From Candidatus Aegiribacteria sp. (GTDB lineage Bacteria > Fermentibacterota > Fermentibacteria > Fermentibacterales > JCC-6), in assembly GCA_030638185.1 (NCBI GenBank), contig DAOWFD010000185.1, forward strand, positions 1 to 14,569: a DNA stretch of 14,569 nucleotides, given 5' to 3'. The position numbers were made by a program, and so were the translations under genes. Shown piece by piece: positions 1 to 6,908 of this stretch. The notes beneath the pieces were generated by a model that saw only the letters and a list, made by a program, of their open reading frames with translations, made no database searches and had not been told where the DNA came from. Numbering within the stretch: the first letter of the stretch is position 1; every line of letters begins with the position of its first letter.

Positions 1-593
1 GTATCGGAGTAATATTTCCCGTTTTCGCCGTTCCAGTACTTGAAATCCGGAAGGTATATATCCACCATACCGTCAAGCAGTGTAAGCAGTTCTATGGAGT
101 CGTATCCGTTGGTATTGTAGATGACCGGCAGACTGAAGCCTTTCACGGCTGCCAGACTCAGGGCTTCGAATATCTGAGGCGCGTAGTGCGTGGGTGATAC
201 GAAACCCGCTGTAGGGCATCCCTGCTTCTGAAACAATAGCAGTTTTTCAGCAAGTTCAGATGTGGAACTGCCCCAGTCTGAAGCTGTGTTGCCCTCAGGC
301 TGACTGATGGAATGATTCTGGCAGAAGACGCATTTCATGTTGCACCTTCCCATAAAGATATTTCCCACGCCCAAACCCCCGGTAAGAACAGGCTCCTCTC
401 CCCTGTGTATACATAAAGAAGCTATTTCGAGGTCTTTTCCGGCTCCGCAGTAACCTCTTTCGCCGGCCAGCCGGTTTACCCCGCATTTGCGGCCGCACAG
501 TTTGCATTCCTCAAGCAGCTTCTTCAGATCTCGGATTCTAGCTGTAAGTTCCCCCTTTACCAGCAGCTTCAGGTATCCCGGCGTGTACATCAT
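1..593 (-). CDS. Radical SAM protein of the PflX type (COG1313-like), 3' end cut by window edge
   Basis: This reading frame is open from ATG 593 to the left edge (197 complete codons), so its C-terminus is missing. A cysteine-rich N-terminus (Cys30, 33, 37, 49 and 61, in the pattern CxxCxxxC...GYC) precedes the radical SAM motif CNMKCVFCQN with Cys84, 88 and 91 (CxxxCxxC), the usual [4Fe-4S] ligands that cleave S-adenosylmethionine. The order and the segment GGLGVGNIFMGRC match the family annotated as PflX or 'pyruvate formate-lyase activating enzyme-like'; its true substrate is not established and no pyruvate formate-lyase gene is visible here. The start overlaps the stop of the upstream ABC gene as ATGA (593-590), so translation is probably coupled; a second ATG follows at 590. 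It is the third gene of the ABC operon. A functional link to the exporter is not evident. Family call secure, activity unknown. Confidence 0.88.
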   Translation of the reverse strand, partial: MMYTPGYLKLLVKGELTARIRDLKKLLEECKLCGRKCGVNRLAGERGYCGAGKDLEIASLCIHRGEEPVLTGGLGVGNIFMGRCNMKCVFCQNHSISQPEGNTASDWGSSTSELAEKLLLFQKQGCPTAGFVSPTHYAPQIFEALSLAAVKGFSLPVIYNTNGYDSIELLTLLDGMVDIYLPDFKYWNGENGKYYSD

Positions 594-2323
594 TCCATTT
601 CCGCTGCAAGGACCAGACGGTAGAGCCTGTTGTTCCTGAGAAGATTCTCATGTGTATCGAAAGCATTCATTTTTCCTTCATGAACGAAAATCACCTTCTC
701 ACTTCTTCTGACCGTAGACTGCCTGTGAGATACAACGAGTATGAGTGCATCCTCCCTTGCCTTCGCAAGCTCCTGCCAGAAGGCCTCTTCCTTTTCCGCA
801 TCCAGCGCAGCCGTACAGTCATCGAAGAGAAATAACGAAGGGTTCCCCGCAAGTGCACGTGCAATTGCGATACGCTGCTTCTGCCCGCCACTGACCCCTA
901 CACCACCCTGGCCCAGTAACGTTTCCACACCGGCTTCAAGTTCAGTTCCATCCAGCCCCGCTATTCGCAGTGAATCCGCCACGACTTCATCGGAAATATC
1001 CCTGCCCAGCCTGACATTCTCTCCAACCGATTCGCTGAAGAGAACGGATTCCTGCGGGACATAGCCTGTTTCGGAGATAAGGTATTCATCCGAAAGTTCC
1101 CCCAGATCGGTCCTATTGTACAGAATTCTTCCCTCGGTACATGGAAGCTGACCTGTGAGCATCTTCAGTACAGTGGATTTCCCGCTTCCCACCTCACCTA
1201 CGAGCGCGAACATCCCGGGGCTGTTAAGCTGGATATCAAGCCCGTTAATCCCTGCCACGGTTCCGGAGTAACTGAAACCTGCCGATTCCAGACTCAGGCT
1301 TGAGACTGCGCCCTCTCCTTCGATACCTTCCCTTTCAAGGGCAGCGGGAAATTGGAGGATTTCTTTCTCTCTGTCTATTGATGTGAAAGCCTGCCTTGAT
1401 GTTACAAAGAGGTTGGGAATGTCCATCATTGGCGCAAGAAGCATATCGAGATAAACGTAGAAAGCGTAGAATTCCCCTATTCCGATGCGGTTCCAGATAA
1501 CGAAGAGTCCCCCGACGCACATTACGGTTACTTTCCCCACCTGACCGATGACGCTGTATACTCCATGAAGAATCATGATCAGCCTGGTTATAGACAGATC
1601 TATTTCCAGCCTTTCATCAAGCAGGCCTCGAAGTCTTCCGGCCTGTCCTTCCTCAGCATTGTAGGCCTTGATTATGGGAATGCCGGCAAATGTGCTGTCC
1701 AGAAGGTTACCGGTATGACTCGTGGCTTTTCTACTTTCCTCAACCCTGCTGCCCAGCCTGTTCTCGACCCGGGTAAATATCAGGAACATCACTGGAAGAG
1801 GAATCAGTGCTATCAGCGTCAGTTCCCAGCTCATGAAGAACATCACGCCCAGGCAGAAGACCAGTCTTGATGATGATTCAAGCGCTCTGAAAACAGCGGA
1901 GCAGCTGAACCAGGCTATGCGTGGATAGTCTACGATATCATCGGTAAGCCTTGTAGTAAGATCTCCGGGTCTGAAAGCATTCCAGAACCTGTAATCCTTT
2001 TTCAACAGGCTGGCGAAAACCCTGTCTCTTATATCAAGGCCTATCTTGCTGTTCAGCCAGGCTCTGGCCCCCGGATACAAACCCGAGATGAACCTGGCAA
2101 ACGCCAGTGCTGCAAGAACCATTACGATCTTTCGAAATTCACTGCTGCTTCCAGCATCACCCAGAACCTGCTGTACGTTATCCAGGAGATAACGGAAGAC
2201 CAGGGGAAAACTCAATGCCACGACACTGGATACTATGGTGAAGAACACCAGAACGATAAGATGTTTCTTATGAGGTTTCCAGAAGCCTATTATCCATTTC
2301 AGATACCCTCGGTACTCAGGCAT
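590..2323 (-). CDS. ABC exporter half-transporter with degenerate ATP site (heterodimer subunit, BmrC/LmrC/TM287-like)
   Basis: A 577-residue membrane-ATPase fusion. Hydrophobic segments from about residue 22 to 300 form the exporter transmembrane domain, followed by the nucleotide-binding domain: Walker A GEVGSGKST (376-384), Q-loop Gln424, signature VSGGQ (477-481), Walker B ending FLFDD (498-502) and H-loop His533. The residue after the Walker B aspartate is Asp502 rather than the catalytic Glu, the hallmark of the degenerate subunit in heterodimeric exporters. The frame is open further upstream to an ATG at 2392, but that would overlap the previous gene by 77 bases and add a Cys-rich stretch unlike the family. 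ATG 2323 gives MPEYRGYLKW, an 8-base overlap with the upstream stop, and a GGGGG stretch a few bases before it. It probably pairs with the product of the gene immediately upstream to expel lipophilic compounds or lipids; the substrate cannot be read from sequence. Confidence 0.93.
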   Translation of the reverse strand: MPEYRGYLKWIIGFWKPHKKHLIVLVFFTIVSSVVALSFPLVFRYLLDNVQQVLGDAGSSSEFRKIVMVLAALAFARFISGLYPGARAWLNSKIGLDIRDRVFASLLKKDYRFWNAFRPGDLTTRLTDDIVDYPRIAWFSCSAVFRALESSSRLVFCLGVMFFMSWELTLIALIPLPVMFLIFTRVENRLGSRVEESRKATSHTGNLLDSTFAGIPIIKAYNAEEGQAGRLRGLLDERLEIDLSITRLIMILHGVYSVIGQVGKVTVMCVGGLFVIWNRIGIGEFYAFYVYLDMLLAPMMDIPNLFVTSRQAFTSIDREKEILQFPAALEREGIEGEGAVSSLSLESAGFSYSGTVAGINGLDIQLNSPGMFALVGEVGSGKSTVLKMLTGQLPCTEGRILYNRTDLGELSDEYLISETGYVPQESVLFSESVGENVRLGRDISDEVVADSLRIAGLDGTELEAGVETLLGQGGVGVSGGQKQRIAIARALAGNPSLFLFDDCTAALDAEKEEAFWQELAKAREDALILVVSHRQSTVRRSEKVIFVHEGKMNAFDTHENLLRNNRLYRLVLAAEME

Positions 2324-4109
2324 TTGAAACCCCCAGCAGTTGCAGGCGGCACAGACCGGCATAAATGCCTTCAAGTCGCAGGAGTTCTTCATGTGTCCCC
2401 TCTTCCGCTATTACCCCGTGCTGCACAACCAGAATCTTTGAAGCATGGGTAACAGTGCTCAGGCGGTGGGCGACCACCAGTGCGGTCCTGTTCATCACAA
2501 TAAGATCCGTTGATCTCTGAATCCGTTTCTCCGTTCCGGGATCAACCGACGAAGTGGCTTCATCCAGAACAAGTATCTCTGGCTCCTTTAGGACTGCTCT
2601 GGCATAGTTGATGAGCTGGCGTTGACCCATTGAAATGTTCAGGCCGCCTTCGCTTATGCTGCCATCAAGCCCTCCGGGAATGACTTCCAGAATATCTTCG
2701 GCTTCTATAACCTTCAGGGCTTTTCTCTGGCTGGATGCGGGTATTCCTTCCCTGAAAACCGTCAGGTTCTCGGATAGAGTTCCTGAAAACAGGTTCACAT
2801 TCTGTAGAACCAATCCCAGTCTGCTCCTCCAGACACTCAGGCGGAATTCCCTGATATCGGTACCATTGATGGTGATTCTGCCTTCCGTAGGCTCGTAGAA
2901 TCTCATCAGCAGGCTTACAATAGTGCTTTTGCCTCCACCGCTTGCGCCTACCAGAGCAACCATGCTGCCCCTGGTTACTGTGAAGTTTACATCCTTCAGA
3001 ACCCACCTGCCTTCGGGATATTTGAACCACACGCTCTCAAAACGGATCTCTTTCCAGTCATCAGGGAAATCTTCATCATTCAGATGTCCATCCGGAGTAA
3101 GGGTTTCCGTGGCGAGGATGTCAAAGAGTCTTTCCGCGGAAGCTGCCGCCCTTTGAACCATGTTCAATGTTTCGGAAAACATTACAACCGGCCCGAAGAG
3201 GCGCCTTGTATACTCAACGAACATGACTACCGTACCAACGCTTACGGCACCGGAGATAACTCCGGCCCTGCCGGAAAGAAGAATAACGATAACAGCAAGT
3301 ATCTCGCAGCTGCCCAGGAAACTCCAGAATCCGTACTCCCAGAAATAGGCCTTGACTTCCCTGTTAAGAAAGCGCTGCCCCTCGTCATGAATCTTCAGCG
3401 ATGCCATCCCGGTTGCACCGAATACCTGAAGAACCGGTACCGATCTCACGTATTCGGCTACGAACCCGGAGATCCGTGCGTAGGCTGACCTTACCCTTCT
3501 GTAGAGTTTCCTCATTTTCTTAAGTACAGGCACAGTCAACAGCGCCACAGGCAAAAGAAGGATAATTATCCATTTTGTTATTGCAGCATCGGCTGCCAGC
3601 ATTATTCCAAGGGTTCCGCAGACCATCGCCACGTTTCTGAGCAACGCCATTGATACATCGCTGAACAGCATCCGTACCCGTTCCGAATCGCTTTCAACCC
3701 TAGCCATGAGCTTTCCTGTGGGATTCCTGTCAAAAAAGGAGAGGGAAAGGGAAAGCATATGACGGAAAACCTTCTCTTTCAGGTCCCTGACCACCGAAAG
3801 TCCCACTTTTGTGGTGATTATCACCTGCAGATAGGACATTACCATGGCAAACGAGAATGTTCCGGCAAACAGCAGTGAGTAGAATACAATGTCTCGTACC
3901 GACTTGTCGGGAATCGCAGTATCGATCACCATCCGGAGGATAAGAGGCCCTGCAAGCTCTCCTACGACGGACATGAACAGAAGAAACGTTGCGATTGCAA
4001 AGGCCTTTTTATGCGGCTTAAGGAAGGGATAGATCTTCCTTAAAACACCAAAGGTGGATGTTTTCCTGATCGAAGAGTCATCTAATGTATCATCAAATTG
4101 AAAGTGCAT
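2316..4109 (-). CDS. ABC exporter half-transporter with intact catalytic Glu (heterodimer subunit, BmrD/LmrD/TM288-like)
   Basis: A 597-residue half-transporter, first gene of its operon. An N-terminal tail of about 35 residues precedes the transmembrane segments (roughly 36-310). The nucleotide-binding domain shows Walker A GASGGGKST (388-396), Q-loop Gln436, signature ISMGQ (492-496), Walker B ILVLDE (512-517) with catalytic Glu517, and H-loop His548. The signature departs from LSGGQ (Met in place of the first Gly), whereas the Walker B glutamate is intact. This is complementary to the downstream subunit, which has a good signature but lacks the Glu, so together they would form one active and one degenerate ATP site. 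ATG 4109 is preceded by CAGGA about 9 nt upstream. The gene is probably transcribed from the promoter at 4266-4293. Multidrug or lipid export is typical of the family; the actual substrate is unknown. Confidence 0.94.
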   Translation of the reverse strand: MHFQFDDTLDDSSIRKTSTFGVLRKIYPFLKPHKKAFAIATFLLFMSVVGELAGPLILRMVIDTAIPDKSVRDIVFYSLLFAGTFSFAMVMSYLQVIITTKVGLSVVRDLKEKVFRHMLSLSLSFFDRNPTGKLMARVESDSERVRMLFSDVSMALLRNVAMVCGTLGIMLAADAAITKWIIILLLPVALLTVPVLKKMRKLYRRVRSAYARISGFVAEYVRSVPVLQVFGATGMASLKIHDEGQRFLNREVKAYFWEYGFWSFLGSCEILAVIVILLSGRAGVISGAVSVGTVVMFVEYTRRLFGPVVMFSETLNMVQRAAASAERLFDILATETLTPDGHLNDEDFPDDWKEIRFESVWFKYPEGRWVLKDVNFTVTRGSMVALVGASGGGKSTIVSLLMRFYEPTEGRITINGTDIREFRLSVWRSRLGLVLQNVNLFSGTLSENLTVFREGIPASSQRKALKVIEAEDILEVIPGGLDGSISEGGLNISMGQRQLINYARAVLKEPEILVLDEATSSVDPGTEKRIQRSTDLIVMNRTALVVAHRLSTVTHASKILVVQHGVIAEEGTHEELLRLEGIYAGLCRLQLLGVSNA

Positions 4110-4172
4110 CTCATTATTCCTGTGAAAACCGGATTATCCCGGGATCAATATCTGTTCTTGAAACTGATTGAA

Positions 4173-4195
4173 TTCTGCTCCGTTCCGGAGCAGGA
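4173..4195 (-). promoter_or_regulatory. GC-rich hairpin in the leader of the ABC operon
   Basis: CTGCTCCG (4175-4182) and CGGAGCAG (4186-4193) are perfect inverted repeats around a 3-nt loop; one G-U and one further A-U pair could extend the stem to about 10 bp. There is no T-run on either side, so it does not look like an intrinsic terminator. In the minus-strand transcript it would sit about 80 nt before the start codon, where it could be an operator (as DNA) or a leader structure (as RNA). Role unknown. Confidence 0.45.
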
Positions 4196-4265
4196 GGTTT
4201 CTGATTACTGAAACAGCCTTTTGATCTTCGTCATAATGGTGCCCTTCGATTGAGTGGAAGAGGAT

Positions 4266-4293
4266 TAAATATACACTTTTTTCAGAATGTCAA
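4266..4293 (-). promoter_or_regulatory. Predicted sigma70-type promoter of the ABC exporter operon
   Basis: Reading the minus strand, a perfect -35 TTGACA (4293-4288) is followed after 16 nt by TATTTA (4271-4266); an overlapping TATATT lies 2 nt closer. Transcription would begin near 4259, leaving an untranslated leader of about 150 nt before ATG 4109. It is the best promoter match I saw in the window. Not experimentally supported. Confidence 0.6.
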
Positions 4294-4370
4294 GTAACGA
4301 AGGAGCTTACAGAATCCCTATTTACATATTATCATCAATATTCTATGTTAAAAACTTGTAATGCTCAAAT

Positions 4371-5243
4371 TCAAGATCCAACCCCGGCATAGAATTTTAC
4401 ATGGGCGATGAGTTCCGGAAGCATCTCAGAGTCTCCAATGAGAACTCCTGTGGGGCCCGGCCTGTCTTCCAGGACAAAGGTTATCTCATCCTTCACCAGG
4501 GATTCGAGCCCTGCATTATCCCTTTCGTCACGACCCACAAGGCCTATGGTGTCCTCAGAAAGTCTGAACATCCGGCCGTATTTTATCAATCTGGCATTCA
4601 CTGCGGTGAACAATCCGGGGATCTCCATGAGAATCGAAAGCCTCCCGCAGTAATTGGGATCGGTGAGCAGGCATCCTCCTCCGGGATTAGTGTATCGGAT
4701 CCCATATTCCTCAGCGAGCTTCATCTGAGGTTTTCTACTTCTTCCCGAAAGGCTCAGTAATTTTTCCCTGTCAACCAATCCTGTTCGTTCTGGTTCGGTT
4801 ATTCCGAGAAGTTTTGCCGAGAGTGGTCGCAGGAGTACTTCCTGATAACCGGACAGCCGGGCAACTCGATTGAGTGAGTTCTTATTCTGCGACATGGGGC
4901 GCTGTCCTGCGACTTCTCCGGAGAAGATGAAATCGTACCCCTCGACTGCGGCGATTCCTCCAAGTATTCGGAACATGCCCGCATGGCAATCTATGCAGGG
5001 GTTAAGGTTCTTACCGAATCCACTGGGAGGATTTTTCAGAAGAGCGATTATTTCAGCGGTATAATCGATTTCCCTCCAGCGAAGACCAAGCTGTTTTGCT
5101 CCTCGGTATCCTGATTCCGACGAAAAAAAGGGGCTTTTGAAAGTGACCAGCTCCACCTCTATTCCCTGGGATTCAAGCAGAAGAGCCGATATCATTCCGT
5201 CCAACCCGCCTGAGAACGCTCCAAGAGCCCTTATTACGCCCAC
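4371..5243 (-). CDS. PP-loop ATPase, tRNA-thiolase-like (MnmA/ThiI-related superfamily)
   Basis: A 290-residue protein with the adenylating PP-loop near its very N-terminus: SGGLDG at 11-16, where most members have SGGxDS. Further family features are NPCIDCH (81-87, Cys83 and Cys86), GEVAGQRPMSQ (109-119) and GGGCLLTD (188-195, Cys191). The cysteine placement and PP-loop fit enzymes that activate a uridine with ATP and transfer sulfur to tRNA, often annotated as thiouridylase-like; it is shorter than true MnmA and lacks an obvious THUMP domain of ThiI. The last 70 or so residues may be a small separate domain. The start is GTG 5243, overlapping the HAD gene's stop by 10 bases, with AGAGGG about 12-17 nt upstream. 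Third gene of the Tat/HAD/PP-loop operon. Superfamily call strong; the exact RNA or other substrate is unproven. Confidence 0.8.
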   Translation of the reverse strand: MGVIRALGAFSGGLDGMISALLLESQGIEVELVTFKSPFFSSESGYRGAKQLGLRWREIDYTAEIIALLKNPPSGFGKNLNPCIDCHAGMFRILGGIAAVEGYDFIFSGEVAGQRPMSQNKNSLNRVARLSGYQEVLLRPLSAKLLGITEPERTGLVDREKLLSLSGRSRKPQMKLAEEYGIRYTNPGGGCLLTDPNYCGRLSILMEIPGLFTAVNARLIKYGRMFRLSEDTIGLVGRDERDNAGLESLVKDEITFVLEDRPGPTGVLIGDSEMLPELIAHVKFYAGVGS

Positions 5244-5926
5244 TTCGTATGCCTGCCCTCTACTATTTTCCAGCTTTTACTCTCGGCCAGTTTCCTCAGC
5301 CTCCTGTCCGGGCATACGGCAACGGAGGAGCCGCATTCTCTCATTATGAACCTGTCGGCCCAGGAATCTCCCGCGGCTATGCAGTTATCCGGCTTTACTC
5401 CTCTCTTCTGGCAGATTCGCTGCATCAGTTCCGCTTTGTTTCTTCCCCAGGGACGCAGACCATTCAATTGCCCGGTGAACCTTCCGTTCGATATCTCCGG
5501 GCTGCTTGCCTGAACGTAATCCAGAGGAATATTCTCAGCTATACCGGTCGCGATGTATTCCAGGGATGCGGAAAGGAGAACCGTTTCGCATCCGGCATTT
5601 TTCAATTCACGAATCGATCGTAGTGTCCACTCGCGGAGATAGTCCTTCAGGAGGATTCCAGCGCATCTTTCCGCTTCCCGCCTTACTGCTTCGGGAGGAA
5701 TACCTGAAAGATAACTTCTGTTCCAGCCCTTTCCCTCACGGATTGTCCTCCCGGGGTGGAGGGCATAGAAAAAAAGAAACCTGAGGAATCCCCCCGGAGA
5801 CAGTATGCCTTTTTTCACAAGGTGTTTCAGAAAGTACTTCTCTGATGATATCGACAGAAGCGTTCCGTCGAGATCCACAAAGTATATTCCGGGAACGACT
5901 CCATCGATCAGTCTTACTGTATCCAC
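5234..5926 (-). CDS. HAD-superfamily phosphatase, SerB-like (subfamily IB type)
   Basis: A 230-residue soluble hydrolase. The HAD motifs are complete: motif I DLDGT (18-22; nucleophile Asp18, acid/base Asp20), motif II LLSAS (117-121; Ser119), a lysine at 164 in GRNKAEL, and motif III GDSWAD (186-191; Asp187 and Asp191 for Mg2+). The alpha-helical insertion between motifs I and II (about residues 30-110) is the C1 cap position used by phosphoserine-phosphatase-like enzymes. The substrate could be a phosphorylated metabolite or a phospholipid head group; it cannot be decided. The start is GTG 5926, 14 bases after the Tat gene's stop, with no strong ribosome binding site, suggesting coupling to upstream translation. 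An in-frame ATG does not exist nearby. It overlaps the following PP-loop gene by 10 bases. Confidence 0.85.
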   Translation of the reverse strand: MDTVRLIDGVVPGIYFVDLDGTLLSISSEKYFLKHLVKKGILSPGGFLRFLFFYALHPGRTIREGKGWNRSYLSGIPPEAVRREAERCAGILLKDYLREWTLRSIRELKNAGCETVLLSASLEYIATGIAENIPLDYVQASSPEISNGRFTGQLNGLRPWGRNKAELMQRICQKRGVKPDNCIAAGDSWADRFIMRECGSSVAVCPDRRLRKLAESKSWKIVEGRHTKWA

Positions 5927-5940
5927 CCGGTTGTCAGTTT

Positions 5941-6837
5941 CTATACAAGCGGCGGCGCTATCCTCACTCCGCGGCCCGTGCCGGGAGAATTATCGAACAC
6001 CGCTGTGATATGAACCAGAATTCCGGGATACAGCCTCGGAAAGTCCCCATGGAAGAGTGTGTGGGCCATATTCGTATACTTTACAATATCAATTGCGTAA
6101 TCTCCGGCTTCAGTGTCGCCGGGGGCCACAAGCTGGCCAATGCCCCTCACTTCGAATGACTTGCTGTCAAGAAACACCAGCGATGTTGTGGGACGCTCCA
6201 TGAGATTGATGAAAGTATGGGTTTCGAATTCCGGGGTGCTGTAAAGTTCCAGTGAGATCATTTTGGTCAGATCGAAGTTTCCAGCATCGGAATAGAGGTC
6301 CATGAGATACTGCAGCCTCGGGCCCATACCCCCGGACATTAACTCTTCCATCTCGGCAAGAAAGTCCTTTATTATTTCCCTCCTTGGACACAGACCCATT
6401 CCCTTGAAGGCGTTATTTATCTCAAGCCTGCTGTCCGCCCTGCTTCCGCCCCAGGTTGCCATCGCCGCATTATGGGGCCCCGCAAGGGAAGGGGGAGACC
6501 CTCCCTCTCCGCTGAACATCATGGATATGTTCTCCAGCACTTCCAGACGGGCGGAGAGGTTCCAGTCCATGAAAGGTTGCGGTAACTGCAAAGTCTGAAA
6601 TTCTTCCCATCTTCCGTCAATGAACGCCCTGACAATTCCCTCAGCTTCCCTTGAAGCATCCACTGTGTCCTGTCTGAACGTGCCATCGGTCCAGAATTCT
6701 TCCATTCCCTGTTCCCACTCCCCGGCAAGGGCTTTTCCGGCAAAGGAGGAAAGAAAAACAGCTCCTCCCAGTTTGCCGGCCTTCCCAAGAAACTGTCTTC
6801 TATTGAGTTTTTTACCGGATTCGTCTTTTCCGCTCAA
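5941..6837 (-). CDS. Tat-exported protein of unknown function
   Basis: The N-terminus carries a twin-arginine signal: NRRQFLGKAG, then the hydrophobic run GGAVFLSSFAG and an Ala-x-Ala site KALA before GEW, so the mature protein of about 260 residues would be folded in the cytoplasm and exported. I do not recognise the mature domain; it has no lipobox and no cofactor motif that I can name. One notable segment is GPHNAAMATWGGSRAD, with a cysteine later at LCPRR. The start is probably TTG 6837, because AGGAGG sits 7 nt upstream of it; an ATG at 6855 in the same frame has no such site and lies upstream of that AGGAGG. First gene of the operon with the HAD phosphatase and PP-loop protein, 14 bases before the next start, and divergent from the long GreA gene. 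Confidence 0.8.
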   Translation of the reverse strand: MSGKDESGKKLNRRQFLGKAGKLGGAVFLSSFAGKALAGEWEQGMEEFWTDGTFRQDTVDASREAEGIVRAFIDGRWEEFQTLQLPQPFMDWNLSARLEVLENISMMFSGEGGSPPSLAGPHNAAMATWGGSRADSRLEINNAFKGMGLCPRREIIKDFLAEMEELMSGGMGPRLQYLMDLYSDAGNFDLTKMISLELYSTPEFETHTFINLMERPTTSLVFLDSKSFEVRGIGQLVAPGDTEAGDYAIDIVKYTNMAHTLFHGDFPRLYPGILVHITAVFDNSPGTGRGVRIAPPLV

Positions 6838-6859
6838 GTTTTTTCCTCCTGCCATTACT

Positions 6860-6882
6860 TATACTGCTATTTACGCAGTATA
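6860..6882. promoter_or_regulatory. Perfect inverted repeat in the divergent promoter region (candidate operator)
   Basis: TATACTGC (6860-6867) and GCAGTATA (6875-6882) are exact reverse complements separated by 7 nt (TATTTAC). The repeat fills the middle of the 71-bp gap between TTG 6837 (minus) and TTG 6909 (plus). Because of the symmetry, each strand contains TATACT, a plausible -10 element, so the site could be a shared operator, overlapping divergent promoters, or both. Another possible plus-strand pair is TTATAC (6859-6864) with TATTAT (6881-6886), 16-nt spacing. Which protein binds is unknown. Confidence 0.5.
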
Positions 6883-6908
6883 TTATTGTTTTTCTGACAG
6901 GAGGAAGA

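Noticed and set aside
2321..2392. ATG 2392 as the start of the downstream ABC subunit.
   Set aside because: It would overlap the upstream gene by 77 bp and add a non-family Cys-rich segment; ATG 2323 fits the 8-bp overlap and the family N-terminus.
1..4109. Radical SAM gene beside ABC exporter genes as a possible RiPP (modified peptide) cluster.
   Set aside because: The radical SAM protein has the PflX-type architecture without a SPASM extension in view, the exporter lacks a C39 peptidase domain, and no precursor-peptide frame with a leader is visible nearby.
4335..4370. Possible intrinsic terminator after the PP-loop gene (CTTG...CAAG followed by TTTTT on the minus strand).
   Set aside because: The stem is only 4 bp of mixed composition with a 13-nt loop, too weak to call.
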